From contig CAKUVH010000006.1 of NCBI GenBank assembly GCA_934695425.1, forward strand, positions 19,154-83,153: a DNA stretch of 64,000 bases. Direction: 5' to 3'. The stretch is from an uncultured Eubacteriales bacterium. GTDB taxonomy: Bacteria; Bacillota; Clostridia; Oscillospirales; Acutalibacteraceae. The notes below the pieces were generated by a model, which saw nothing but the letters and a program-made list of their open reading frames with translations, did not search any database and was not told the origin of the DNA. This document shows, piece by piece, positions 17,219 to 23,720 of this stretch (within the stretch, counting starts at the first letter, position 1; the number at the start of each line of letters is the position of its first letter). Position numbers and translations under genes: made by a program.

Positions 17219-17911
17219 GTGAATTACTCACCGGAAATAATGAACATGCACAAAATAAATTCTTGCCCATATCATGGACCTTCGCCCATTCCCGAAGAAG
17301 GAAATTGGGTTAAATCTTTGGAAATTAAGGACATATCAGGGCTTTCACACGGAGTAGGAAAATGCGCACCACAACAAGGCGCCTGCAAACTTACTCTAAA
17401 TGTGAAAAATGGAATAGTTGAAGAAGCTCTTGTAGAAACCATCGGGTGCTCGGGAATGACTCATTCTGCGGCGATGGCCGGGGAAATTCTGCCGGGGAAA
17501 ACTCTTTTGGAATGTTTGAACACCGATTTGGTGTGCGACGCTATAAATGACGCCATGAAAGAAATATTTTTGCAATTGGTTTACGGGCGTTCTCAAACTG
17601 CTTTTTCAAAGGAAGGTTTGCCTGTTGGTGCGAGTCTCGAAGACCTCGGAAAAGGAAGATGCTCTCAAATCGGGACTATATTCAGCTCGAAAGAAAAAGG
17701 CGTCAGATATATGCAAACGGTTGAAGGGTATATATTATCTTTGGCGTTGGATGAAAACGATGAAGTGATTGGATATAAATTCATTAATCCGGGAGTAATG
17801 CTCGAAAAAATCAAAAAAGGCATTTCGCCGGAAGAAGCATATAATTCGGGAATAAAAACCTACGGAAGATACGACGATGCAGCAAAGTATATAGATCCAC
17901 GAAATGAATAA
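17219..17911 (+). CDS. NifU-like iron-sulfur scaffold protein, partner of GGGtGRT protein
   Basis: 230 aa. NifU/IscU-N-type fold with cysteines at GKCAPQQGACK and IGCSGMTHSA. GTG 17219 has AGGAGG 8 bases upstream. In Clostridia this domain is commonly found beside a GGGtGRT protein, as here (next gene 32 bp away). The exact cluster or client is unknown. Its placement 3 bp behind murG in the wall operon is unexpected for an Fe-S gene and may reflect convenience of expression. Confidence 0.8.
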   Translation: MNYSPEIMNMHKINSCPYHGPSPIPEEGNWVKSLEIKDISGLSHGVGKCAPQQGACKLTLNVKNGIVEEALVETIGCSGMTHSAAMAGEILPGKTLLECLNTDLVCDAINDAMKEIFLQLVYGRSQTAFSKEGLPVGASLEDLGKGRCSQIGTIFSSKEKGVRYMQTVEGYILSLALDENDEVIGYKFINPGVMLEKIKKGISPEEAYNSGIKTYGRYDDAAKYIDPRNE

Positions 17912-17943
17912 GCATAAAATTTTATCCGAAAGGAAAATAAAAT

Positions 17944-18954
17944 ATGAATGATAATATAATTTTTGAAGGATATTCAAGAAGAATAGAAACAATAAATAAA
18001 TGCTTGAAAAAATACGAAATCAAAGATTTATCGGAAGCAAAAAAAATATGCGAAGATAACGGTGTATTCCCCGACCAAATCGTAAAATCAACTCAGCCGA
18101 TTGCTTTTGAAAATGCAGTATGGGCGTATACTTTAGGGTGTACGATTGCGATAAAAAACAACGCTAAAATAGCCGAAGAAGCTGCGAAATATATCGGCAT
18201 CGGGCTACAGGCATTTTGCATTCCCGGGTCGGTAGCGGACTCTAGAAAAGTGGGTTTGGGGCATGGAAATTTGGCTTCAAGATTATTAAACGAAGAAACC
18301 AAATGCTTTGCATTTATCGCCGGGCATGAATCTTTTGCCGCTGCAGAGGGCGCGATCGGAATTGCAAAATACGCAAATAAAGCCAGAAAATCTCCTCTTA
18401 GGGTAATTTTGAACGGCCTCGGAAAAGATGCAGCGTATATAATTTCAAGAGTGAATGGATTCACGTATGTTAAAACCGAGTACGATTTCAGTACGGGAAA
18501 TTTAAAAATTTTATCCGAAAAATCATTCTCTAAAAACGAAAGATCAAGCATAAAGTGCTACGGTGCGAACGAAGCTCTTGAAGGGCTCGAGATTCTCAAA
18601 CACGAAAAGGTTGATGTTTCTATTACAGGAAATTCCACCAACCCCACGAGATTCCAGCATATAGTGGCGGGAACTTACAAAAAATGGTCAACTGAAAATA
18701 ATAAATCGTATTTCTCAGTAGCTTCGGGCGGAGGAACAGGAAGGACTCTCCATCCTGACAACATGGCCGCCGGACCGGCTTCATATGGTCTGACGGATTC
18801 AATGGGAAGAATGCACGGTGATGCACAATTTGCAGGTTCGTCCTCGGTGCCGGCTCACGTGGACATGATGGGATTTATAGGAATGGGAAACAATCCAATG
18901 GTAGGCGCGACGGTCGCATGCGCAGTTGCAACAGCGAAATCTATGCAAAAATAA
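17944..18954 (+). CDS. GGGtGRT family protein
   Basis: 336 aa protein named for its motif, seen here as VASGGGTGRTLHPDN near residue 265. Glycine-rich loops (GHGNLASRL, GHESFAAAEGAIGIAKYA, GGTGRT) suggest nucleotide or cofactor binding, but no activity is established to my knowledge. ATG 17944 follows AAAGGA. It is translated with the NifU-like gene upstream and ends the operon at the terminator 18961-18988. Confidence 0.85.
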   Translation: MNDNIIFEGYSRRIETINKCLKKYEIKDLSEAKKICEDNGVFPDQIVKSTQPIAFENAVWAYTLGCTIAIKNNAKIAEEAAKYIGIGLQAFCIPGSVADSRKVGLGHGNLASRLLNEETKCFAFIAGHESFAAAEGAIGIAKYANKARKSPLRVILNGLGKDAAYIISRVNGFTYVKTEYDFSTGNLKILSEKSFSKNERSSIKCYGANEALEGLEILKHEKVDVSITGNSTNPTRFQHIVAGTYKKWSTENNKSYFSVASGGGTGRTLHPDNMAAGPASYGLTDSMGRMHGDAQFAGSSSVPAHVDMMGFIGMGNNPMVGATVACAVATAKSMQK

Positions 18955-18960
18955 CGAAAA

Positions 18961-18988
18961 ACCCGCTATGAAAAATTCATAAGCGGGT
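18961..18988 (+). terminator. Intrinsic terminator of the spoVD-GGGtGRT operon
   Basis: ACCCGCT / AGCGGGT stem with inner TGAA/TTCA pairing, followed by GCTTTTTTATAA, 6 bp after the stop codon. Confidence 0.85.
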
Positions 18989-19019
18989 GCTTTTTTATAA
19001 TGATTTATTAACATAATTT

Positions 19020-19454
19020 TTACGAACGGGCGCTATCTGTCAAAGAAATCTTTTTCACAAAATCAATCATACAACTGTTAAATTGTTTGCAGTATCCGCC
19101 GTCGTCCAACACCATGTACTGTGAAACTTGGCTGTTTGCCACCTTTATCGCAACGTAGAGACATAAATTTACCATAAAAATTATTACCCAGTTTTCGATT
19201 CCTTGGCGGGTGGTGTTTTTTACGATGTATTTAATATTATTTTTGGAATTTTTAACCAGTTTGCTCACTAGATTTTTACTATTTACTATTTCTTTTCCTA
19301 TGGCGCTCGGTAATCTGTCCAAATTTTTAACTTCAATAACTTCGCATCCCGGCAATTGTAAAGAATTCTCAACCGCAAAAATCCTACAGCCAGCAGAAAG
19401 AACAAGCGTAAAAAGCAAGCTCCACGCTATAAAAATTCTTTTCATCTTTTTCAT
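19020..19454 (-). CDS. Putative lipoprotein of unknown function
   Basis: 144 aa. Basic N-terminus, hydrophobic stretch and lipobox LVLSAGC (Cys 23) indicate a lipid-anchored exported protein. A second hydrophobic run (WVIIFMVNLCLYVAIKVA) near residue 90 may be membrane-embedded. The C-terminus has two further cysteines in YCKQFNSC. GAGGAG lies 5 bases before the ATG. Convergent with the preceding operon; no family recognised. Confidence 0.7.
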   Translation of the reverse strand: MKKMKRIFIAWSLLFTLVLSAGCRIFAVENSLQLPGCEVIEVKNLDRLPSAIGKEIVNSKNLVSKLVKNSKNNIKYIVKNTTRQGIENWVIIFMVNLCLYVAIKVANSQVSQYMVLDDGGYCKQFNSCMIDFVKKISLTDSARS

Positions 19455-19657
19455 TTTTTCTCCTCTTTATTTTTATTATATCTTTATCATGTTTTAATTA
19501 TATCATAACATTGCTCGGAAGTCAACAAAAATTAATTGACAATTATTTCCAAATGGTGATGTTAGGTGCTTTTTATTATTGATAATATTAGATAATAACT
19601 TGCACATTTATAATAAAAATAGTAGAATTTTGAGAGAAATAATTTTTATAAAATCTA

Positions 19658-19685
19658 TTGAAATATTTTATGCGGGTAGTATAAT
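19658..19685 (+). promoter_or_regulatory. Sigma-A-like promoter upstream of the 52-aa ORF
   Basis: TTGAAA (19658-19663), 16-bp spacer, TATAAT (19680-19685), about 40 bp ahead of the ORF at 19724. Confidence 0.65.
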
Positions 19686-19723
19686 TTATTTATACGAAAA
19701 TTAAATAGCTGTGTTAGTGGGTG

Positions 19724-19882
19724 ATGACTTTGAACCAGGAAAATTCAAATATGAAAAAATCCAAGTTCGTGCTCAATGATATGGTAAAAGAAAAAATTTT
19801 AAGTATGTACAAAATAAGCGAAAACGATATGAGAAAGTCGGGAAATGTCAAAGAAAATACATCAAAAAATATATCTCAATAA
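19724..19882 (+). CDS. 52-aa charged small protein ahead of spoVAD
   Basis: Begins at ATG 19724 or TTG 19730; GTGGGTGA suits the TTG better. Sequence is Lys/Asn/Ser-rich with no TM segment: KKSKFVLNDMVKEKILSMYK then ISENDMRKSG. It has its own promoter upstream and a terminator hairpin 27 bp downstream, which supports it being a real gene or a leader peptide. No family recognised. Confidence 0.5.
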   Translation: MTLNQENSNMKKSKFVLNDMVKEKILSMYKISENDMRKSGNVKENTSKNISQ

Positions 19883-19909
19883 ATTATAATATTATTCCGA
19901 AAATATCAG

Positions 19910-19945
19910 ATACTAGATGTGAAAAGAATTTTTCATATTTAGTAT
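19910..19945 (+). terminator. Terminator or attenuator hairpin directly before spoVAD
   Basis: ATACTAgATgTGAAAA / TTTTCAtATtTAGTAT stem followed by TTTTTTG. The spoVAD ribosome binding site begins within 12 bases of its end, so spoVAD has to be read through it or from a start point inside the hairpin region. Confidence 0.6.
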
Positions 19946-19968
19946 TTTTTGTTTTGAGGAGTGAAATT

Positions 19969-20982
19969 ATGGCAAAAAGAATAGGAAAAAACACAGTTAA
20001 ATTCGAAAATAACCCATCAATTAAAAGTTACGCATCTGTGTGCGGGAAAAAAGAATCTGAGGGGCCGCTGGGAAATCAATTTGATAAAATTTTCAAAGAC
20101 ACGACTCTAAAGGAAGATTCCTGGGAAAAAGCAGAGAGCAAACTCCAAGCGGTTGCAGTGAACACAGCCCTTGAAAAAGCGATGCTCAACACGCAAGACA
20201 TAAACTATATATTTGCGGGAGATTTATTGAACCAGTGCATGTCGTCGGCGTTCGGATTGCGGGAACTCGGAATGCCATTTTTGGGGCAGTTTGGGGCGTG
20301 CTCGACAATGGCTCAGACTTTGTTTTTGGCAGCGACTTCAATCGAAGCCGGGATATCAAATTATTCCGTTGCGGTAACTTCTTCGCACTATTGTTCATCG
20401 GAAAGACAATTTAGATTTCCGCTTCATTACGGTGGACAAAGGACTCCAACCGCACAATGGACAGTCACGGGTTCGGGCGCGATAATAGTTGAAAAAAACG
20501 AAGAAAATCCTCAAATAAAGCAAGCCACCATAGGCAAAATAGTTGACCTTGGGATAAAAGACGCGAACAACATGGGCGCAGCGATGGCACCGGCAGCAGC
20601 AAAAACTCTCATATCTTTTTTTGAGGACACAAACACAAAGCCTGACGATTACGATATGATTTTTTCGGGAGATTTAGGAGAAGTCGGCTCGGATTTATTG
20701 AAAGAATTGATGAAAAAAGAAAATTTGGTGCTCGGGAAGAATTACAACGATTGCGGGCTGATGATGTACTTCAAGGAAACGCAAGACGTTCATGCCGGGG
20801 GCTCGGGGTGCGGATGTTCGGCTTCCATACTTTGCTCGTATATACTCAATCACGTGAAAAGCAAAGAGTGGAAAAATATTTTATTCATGGCGACAGGCGC
20901 GCTGATGTCCCCAACCTCTTCGCAGCAGGGCGAGACGATTCCGGGTGTTGCTCATCTTATAAATATCACATCGGGGAATTAA
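19969..20982 (+). CDS. spoVAD: Stage V sporulation protein AD
   Basis: Dipicolinic-acid-binding, thiolase-fold subunit of the SpoVA channel that loads DPA into spores. 337 aa from ATG 19969 (AKRIGKNTVKFENNPSI), with GAGGAG upstream; the 5-codon longer reading lacks a site. Family landmarks: FAGDLLNQCMSS, FGACSTMAQTL, SSHYCSSERQFRFP, FSGDLGEVGSDL and the C-terminal SQQGETIPGVAHLI. Normally lies between spoVAC and spoVAE; neither is here. Its last 170 bp are duplicated downstream. Confidence 0.93.
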   Translation: MAKRIGKNTVKFENNPSIKSYASVCGKKESEGPLGNQFDKIFKDTTLKEDSWEKAESKLQAVAVNTALEKAMLNTQDINYIFAGDLLNQCMSSAFGLRELGMPFLGQFGACSTMAQTLFLAATSIEAGISNYSVAVTSSHYCSSERQFRFPLHYGGQRTPTAQWTVTGSGAIIVEKNEENPQIKQATIGKIVDLGIKDANNMGAAMAPAAAKTLISFFEDTNTKPDDYDMIFSGDLGEVGSDLLKELMKKENLVLGKNYNDCGLMMYFKETQDVHAGGSGCGCSASILCSYILNHVKSKEWKNILFMATGALMSPTSSQQGETIPGVAHLINITSGN

Positions 20983-21026
20983 TTGGCTATTGCGTGCCTT
21001 TTCGGGATAACTTGGCGAAGACAGGA

Positions 21027-21197
21027 TATTCGGCCTCCATACTTTGCTCGTATATGCTCAATCACGTGAAAAATAAAGATTGGAAAAATATTTTATTCAT
21101 GGCGACAGGCGCATTGATGTCTCCAACCTCTTCGCAACAGGGCGGAAACGATTCCGGGTGTTGCGCATCTTATAAATATCACATCGGGGGATTAAAT
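21027..21197 (+). pseudogene. Duplicated, frameshifted 3' fragment of spoVAD
   Basis: About 170 bp nearly identical to the last 55 codons of spoVAD (SASILCSYMLNHVKNKDWKN ...), beginning 45 bp after its stop. An extra base around 21142 (CAGGGCGGAAACGATT against CAGGGCGAGACGATT) breaks the frame before the GVAHLI end. There is no start codon or ribosome binding site. A remnant of tandem duplication or unequal exchange. Confidence 0.8.
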
Positions 21198-21237
21198 TGC
21201 ATACAAATAAATTACTGCTCGATTTTTGCGCATAAAG

Positions 21238-21268
21238 AATCCACAGCTTTTCGGAGGAGCTGTGGATT
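21238..21268. terminator. Hairpin after spoVAD and its remnant
   Basis: AATCCACAGCT / AGCTGTGGATT, an 11-bp perfect stem with a 9-base loop, between the converging spoVAD and 21315 genes. The U tract is weak on both sides. Confidence 0.6.
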
Positions 21269-21314
21269 TGGGTTTGAGTTTAAATTAAAGTTCAATAATT
21301 ACACGAAAAATTTT

Positions 21315-21725
21315 TTATTCCGGAATCTTTTTCCCGGGAATTAATCTTTCTCTTGTATTTTTTAATCCGGCTTTTGAGCACTTTGTTTTGCCTGTCTGGA
21401 AAACTCTTCCATCAATTTTCATTACAAATGGCCTACCTTCAGGATAAATCTCTTCAATCTTAACTGTTTTCTTTTTAAGATCCGGAGAAAAATGTATTAT
21501 GCTATCCATTAGTTTCTCCATACAATCCGCAAAATCTTTAAACTCTGATGTACTTACCCAGAATTCGTACTTTTCCTCAGGATCGATTGCTCCTTTTTGC
21601 ATTTTACATTTTTCAACGTCCAATTCATAAGTTTCGCTATAACCTAAATCATCAGTATTAAATTCATACTCACATTTAACTTTTTGGCCAAAGCAACGCT
21701 CTGTTCTGGTAATTTTGTTAGTCAT
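21315..21725 (-). CDS. Hypothetical protein, 136 aa
   Basis: Start at ATG 21725, chosen because AGGAGAGG lies just ahead; a longer in-frame start at 21782 falls inside the AT-rich promoter stretch. Soluble, charged, with cysteines at CFGQKVKCEYEF, EKCKMQ, DCMEK and TKCSKAG. The middle part (TSEFKDFADCMEKLMDSIIH) is a likely helix. No signal peptide and no family recognised. Confidence 0.6.
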   Translation of the reverse strand: MTNKITRTERCFGQKVKCEYEFNTDDLGYSETYELDVEKCKMQKGAIDPEEKYEFWVSTSEFKDFADCMEKLMDSIIHFSPDLKKKTVKIEEIYPEGRPFVMKIDGRVFQTGKTKCSKAGLKNTRERLIPGKKIPE

Positions 21726-21852
21726 AATTTTCCTCTCCTTTTTGTATAATTTATTATTAATGTGACACATTACATTTGTCATTATATATATATATATATT
21801 GTCAAGGGTTTTTTATGTTAAATTTATATATTTTCTGTATTTACAACATAAT

Positions 21853-21877
21853 AAAGGCCCCTCTGGAAAGGAGCCTA
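21853..21877 (-). terminator. Terminator of spoVM unit
   Basis: Minus-strand AGGCTCCT / AGGGGCCT stem with one mismatch, followed by TTATT; 25 bp after spoVM. The plus strand also carries a T run, so it may work both ways. Confidence 0.6.
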
Positions 21878-21901
21878 TTTTTATATTTAAATTTTCTTTA
21901 T

Positions 21902-21985
21902 TTAAATTTTTTCTTTTTTTATTCCAAATATCTTTCTTAGAAAAAAACCTAAAAATCCGGGACTTTTTATCAACACAACTTTCAT
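21902..21985 (-). CDS. spoVM: SpoVM, spore coat-localising amphipathic micropeptide
   Basis: 27 aa: MKVVLIKSPGFLGFFLRK followed by IFGIKKEKI. It matches the SpoVM pattern (B. subtilis MKFYTIKLPKFLGGIVRAML): the K-x-P-x-FLG core, an amphipathic helix and a basic end. SpoVM senses the convex forespore membrane and recruits SpoIVA for coat assembly. A GGGGG-containing site precedes the ATG. It lies 26 bp behind a 47-aa membrane protein on the same strand. Confidence 0.85.
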   Translation of the reverse strand: MKVVLIKSPGFLGFFLRKIFGIKKEKI

Positions 21986-22011
21986 ATATTCAAACCCCCA
22001 ATACAAAAGAA

Positions 22012-22155
22012 TCAGCATTTTATAAGTGCTATAGCCAATATAACGAGTATTACTGAAATAACAATTATAATAATTGACTCCGGAAATAAAAATGAAAGTG
22101 TAAGCCCCAGTCCAAATGCGAGCGCTAAAATCCCTTGTTGTTTATATCCACACAT
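22012..22155 (-). CDS. 47-aa membrane protein upstream of spoVM
   Basis: Begins MCGYKQQGILALAFGLGLTL and continues with two hydrophobic segments to a terminal LIKC. The site GGCGGTGAGAATT precedes ATG 22155. Probably a hairpin of two TM helices. It forms a two-gene unit with spoVM, which suggests a forespore or mother-cell membrane role, but that is inference from position. Confidence 0.65.
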   Translation of the reverse strand: MCGYKQQGILALAFGLGLTLSFLFPESIIIIVISVILVILAIALIKC

Positions 22156-22260
22156 AATTCTCACCGCCGTTATTTTATAATTTCTTGACCGGAAACTTAA
22201 ACATTAAAAAACTCTTTTATATATTATATACACACGGCAGAAAAATGTTATTTAAGCGCT

Positions 22261-22653
22261 TTACATATCGCAGTTGATGTCCGACAAAGTAACCGCTGCG
22301 GCAACTTTTAAAGCGGATGCAATCCTTTTTTTCTCAAGGTTATTGATGGGGACGCCGTTGAACATCAAATCGTCCTGCTTTTCAAGGCAACTTATAAAGT
22401 TGGAGATAATGCTGTAGATTTCATTGCTTTCAATTTCGTCTGAATCATCATCTTTGAGATCCAATATATAATCTCCGCTGGCATCAAACATACGGCAAAT
22501 TTTTGCCAAAGTTGAATTATCGGGTTCTCGCCTGCCCTGCTCATACATCCCCACCGCGGAATGAGAAATATTAAGCTTGTCCGCAAGCTGAGCTTGGGTC
22601 ATACCCGATTTTTTTCTTAATTTTTTTAGTTTAAAACCTAATTTACTACTGAT
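22261..22653 (-). CDS. XRE-family HTH transcriptional regulator (probable non-AUG start)
   Basis: Cro/CI-type helix-turn-helix at the N-terminus (GMTQAQLADKLNISHSAVGM, then YEQGRREPD), with an acidic linker and a helical C-terminal domain. The only ATG (22602) has no ribosome binding site and removes helix 1 (KLGFKLKKLRKKS), which is encoded in frame upstream. AGGAGG at 22661-22666 is followed 7 bases later by ATC at 22653, so that is the likely start (131 codons). A 17-bp spaced promoter and a TTACACA...TGTGTAA dyad lie upstream, consistent with autoregulation. Confidence 0.8.
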   Translation of the reverse strand: MSSKLGFKLKKLRKKSGMTQAQLADKLNISHSAVGMYEQGRREPDNSTLAKICRMFDASGDYILDLKDDDSDEIESNEIYSIISNFISCLEKQDDLMFNGVPINNLEKKRIASALKVAAAVTLSDINCDM

Positions 22654-22783
22654 AGTAATCCCTCCTAGTCTGGAATTTTGGCTTATGTAAAATTAATCTG
22701 TAAATTAACCTACAAATTAATACTAATATTTTTGAATGTAAAAGTTAGTAAAATTTTGTCGAAGGAACTTAATTTGTACAGTT

Positions 22784-22812
22784 ATTATATCACTTACACA
22801 TATAGTGTTCAA
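22784..22812 (-). promoter_or_regulatory. Promoter and operator-like dyad of the XRE gene
   Basis: Minus-strand TTGAAC (22807-22812), 17 bp, TATAAT (22784-22789). A TTACACA...TGTGTAA dyad (about 22793-22826) overlaps the -35 region, a plausible binding site for the repressor. The rest of the gap to 23013 holds AT-rich DNA, an extended -10-like TGATACCAT near 22905 and a weak hairpin before a T run near 22965. Confidence 0.55.
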
Positions 22813-23013
22813 TTACTGTGTAAAAATATCCTGAATAAGATTATTATATTTTTTGTAAGATTACATTAAAAACCAATTTATGGTTGACGATTTAATATAC
22901 ATATGATACCATGAGTACGTGCGAACCGAAAAGGGTTATCGGAACACCAAATATACCTGTGGTTTTTATTTTTTTATGATTTTCTACACATTTCGTGTAT
23001 TAGGAGGGATGGA

Positions 23014-23223
23014 ATGTATTATAAGAGATTAGCACACGAATACTTAAGCCAGGCGAAAATACTTAAAAAACACATAAAATCTATAAGAACACAATATGTG
23101 AAGATTAGCCCCGAAAAAAGCTCCGATGTCAATTGTAGATTGCGCATTTTATACTCAATGTATTTGGACTTGCTTCACACAGGTAGATATTTAAAAAGAA
23201 AAAGCGAGGTAACAGAAGAATGA
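23014..23223 (+). CDS. Small basic protein coupled to a sigma-like gene
   Basis: 69 aa, Lys/Arg/Tyr-rich and helical (MYYKRLAHEYLSQAKILKKH ...). AGGAGG precedes the ATG. Its stop overlaps the next start by 4 bp (ATGA), so the two are translationally coupled. Such pairs occur in clostridial mobile or prophage-like regions. No fold recognised. Confidence 0.65.
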   Translation: MYYKRLAHEYLSQAKILKKHIKSIRTQYVKISPEKSSDVNCRLRILYSMYLDLLHTGRYLKRKSEVTEE

Positions 23224-23519
23224 CTAAACGGCCCTTCTCTATGGATAGTTTCACGGAATCACTTATCAGTATGTCGTTATATAACAAAAATTTTTTTGAC
23301 GCTGAAGATACAAATCACAAGAAAATGGTAGAATCTCTGAAAAAAATCGTAAACGGAGAATTGACAGAAAAGCAAAAAATTTGTATTTTGCTGTACTACG
23401 GAAAAATGATGAAAATGAAAGATATTTCTGAAAAGCTCGGAATCGACATTTCTTGCGTTTCACGGCATATAAAAAAGGCAAAAATCAAGATAGAAAAAAC
23501 AATGAAATATTATTTTTAA
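23220..23519 (+). CDS. Sigma-70 region 4-like HTH protein
   Basis: 99 aa. The C-terminal half, LTEKQKICILLYYGKMMKMK then DISEKLGIDISCVSRHIKKA, is a sigma region 4 HTH of the type that contacts -35 elements. The N-terminal 45 residues lack region 2, so it is not a full sigma factor. It could be a small positive regulator, as in phage or integrative-element control. Coupled to the basic protein just upstream. Confidence 0.75.
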   Translation: MTKRPFSMDSFTESLISMSLYNKNFFDAEDTNHKKMVESLKKIVNGELTEKQKICILLYYGKMMKMKDISEKLGIDISCVSRHIKKAKIKIEKTMKYYF

Positions 23520-23720
23520 ATCATCAAAACTTACAAAATTATACTAAAAATCTCCCATAATAATTTATTTGAGTTTATAAATCGCCTAAATTATCAATTA
23601 AAAAATAAAATAAATCAAAAACACAATTTAATCTCCAGCGCGGAATGACAATAAAATTCACCTAAAATTTAATATAATGGTGTCAAATCAACAATAATTG
23701 ATATAAGGTGGCGTAGTAAA

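Noticed and set aside
20751..21344. 197-codon ORF after spoVAD
   Set aside because: It is an out-of-frame read across the spoVAD 3' end and its duplicated fragment; explained by the pseudogene.
22901..22990. Riboswitch upstream of the 69-aa gene
   Set aside because: Only two short hairpins and a T run; no conserved aptamer core could be recognised.
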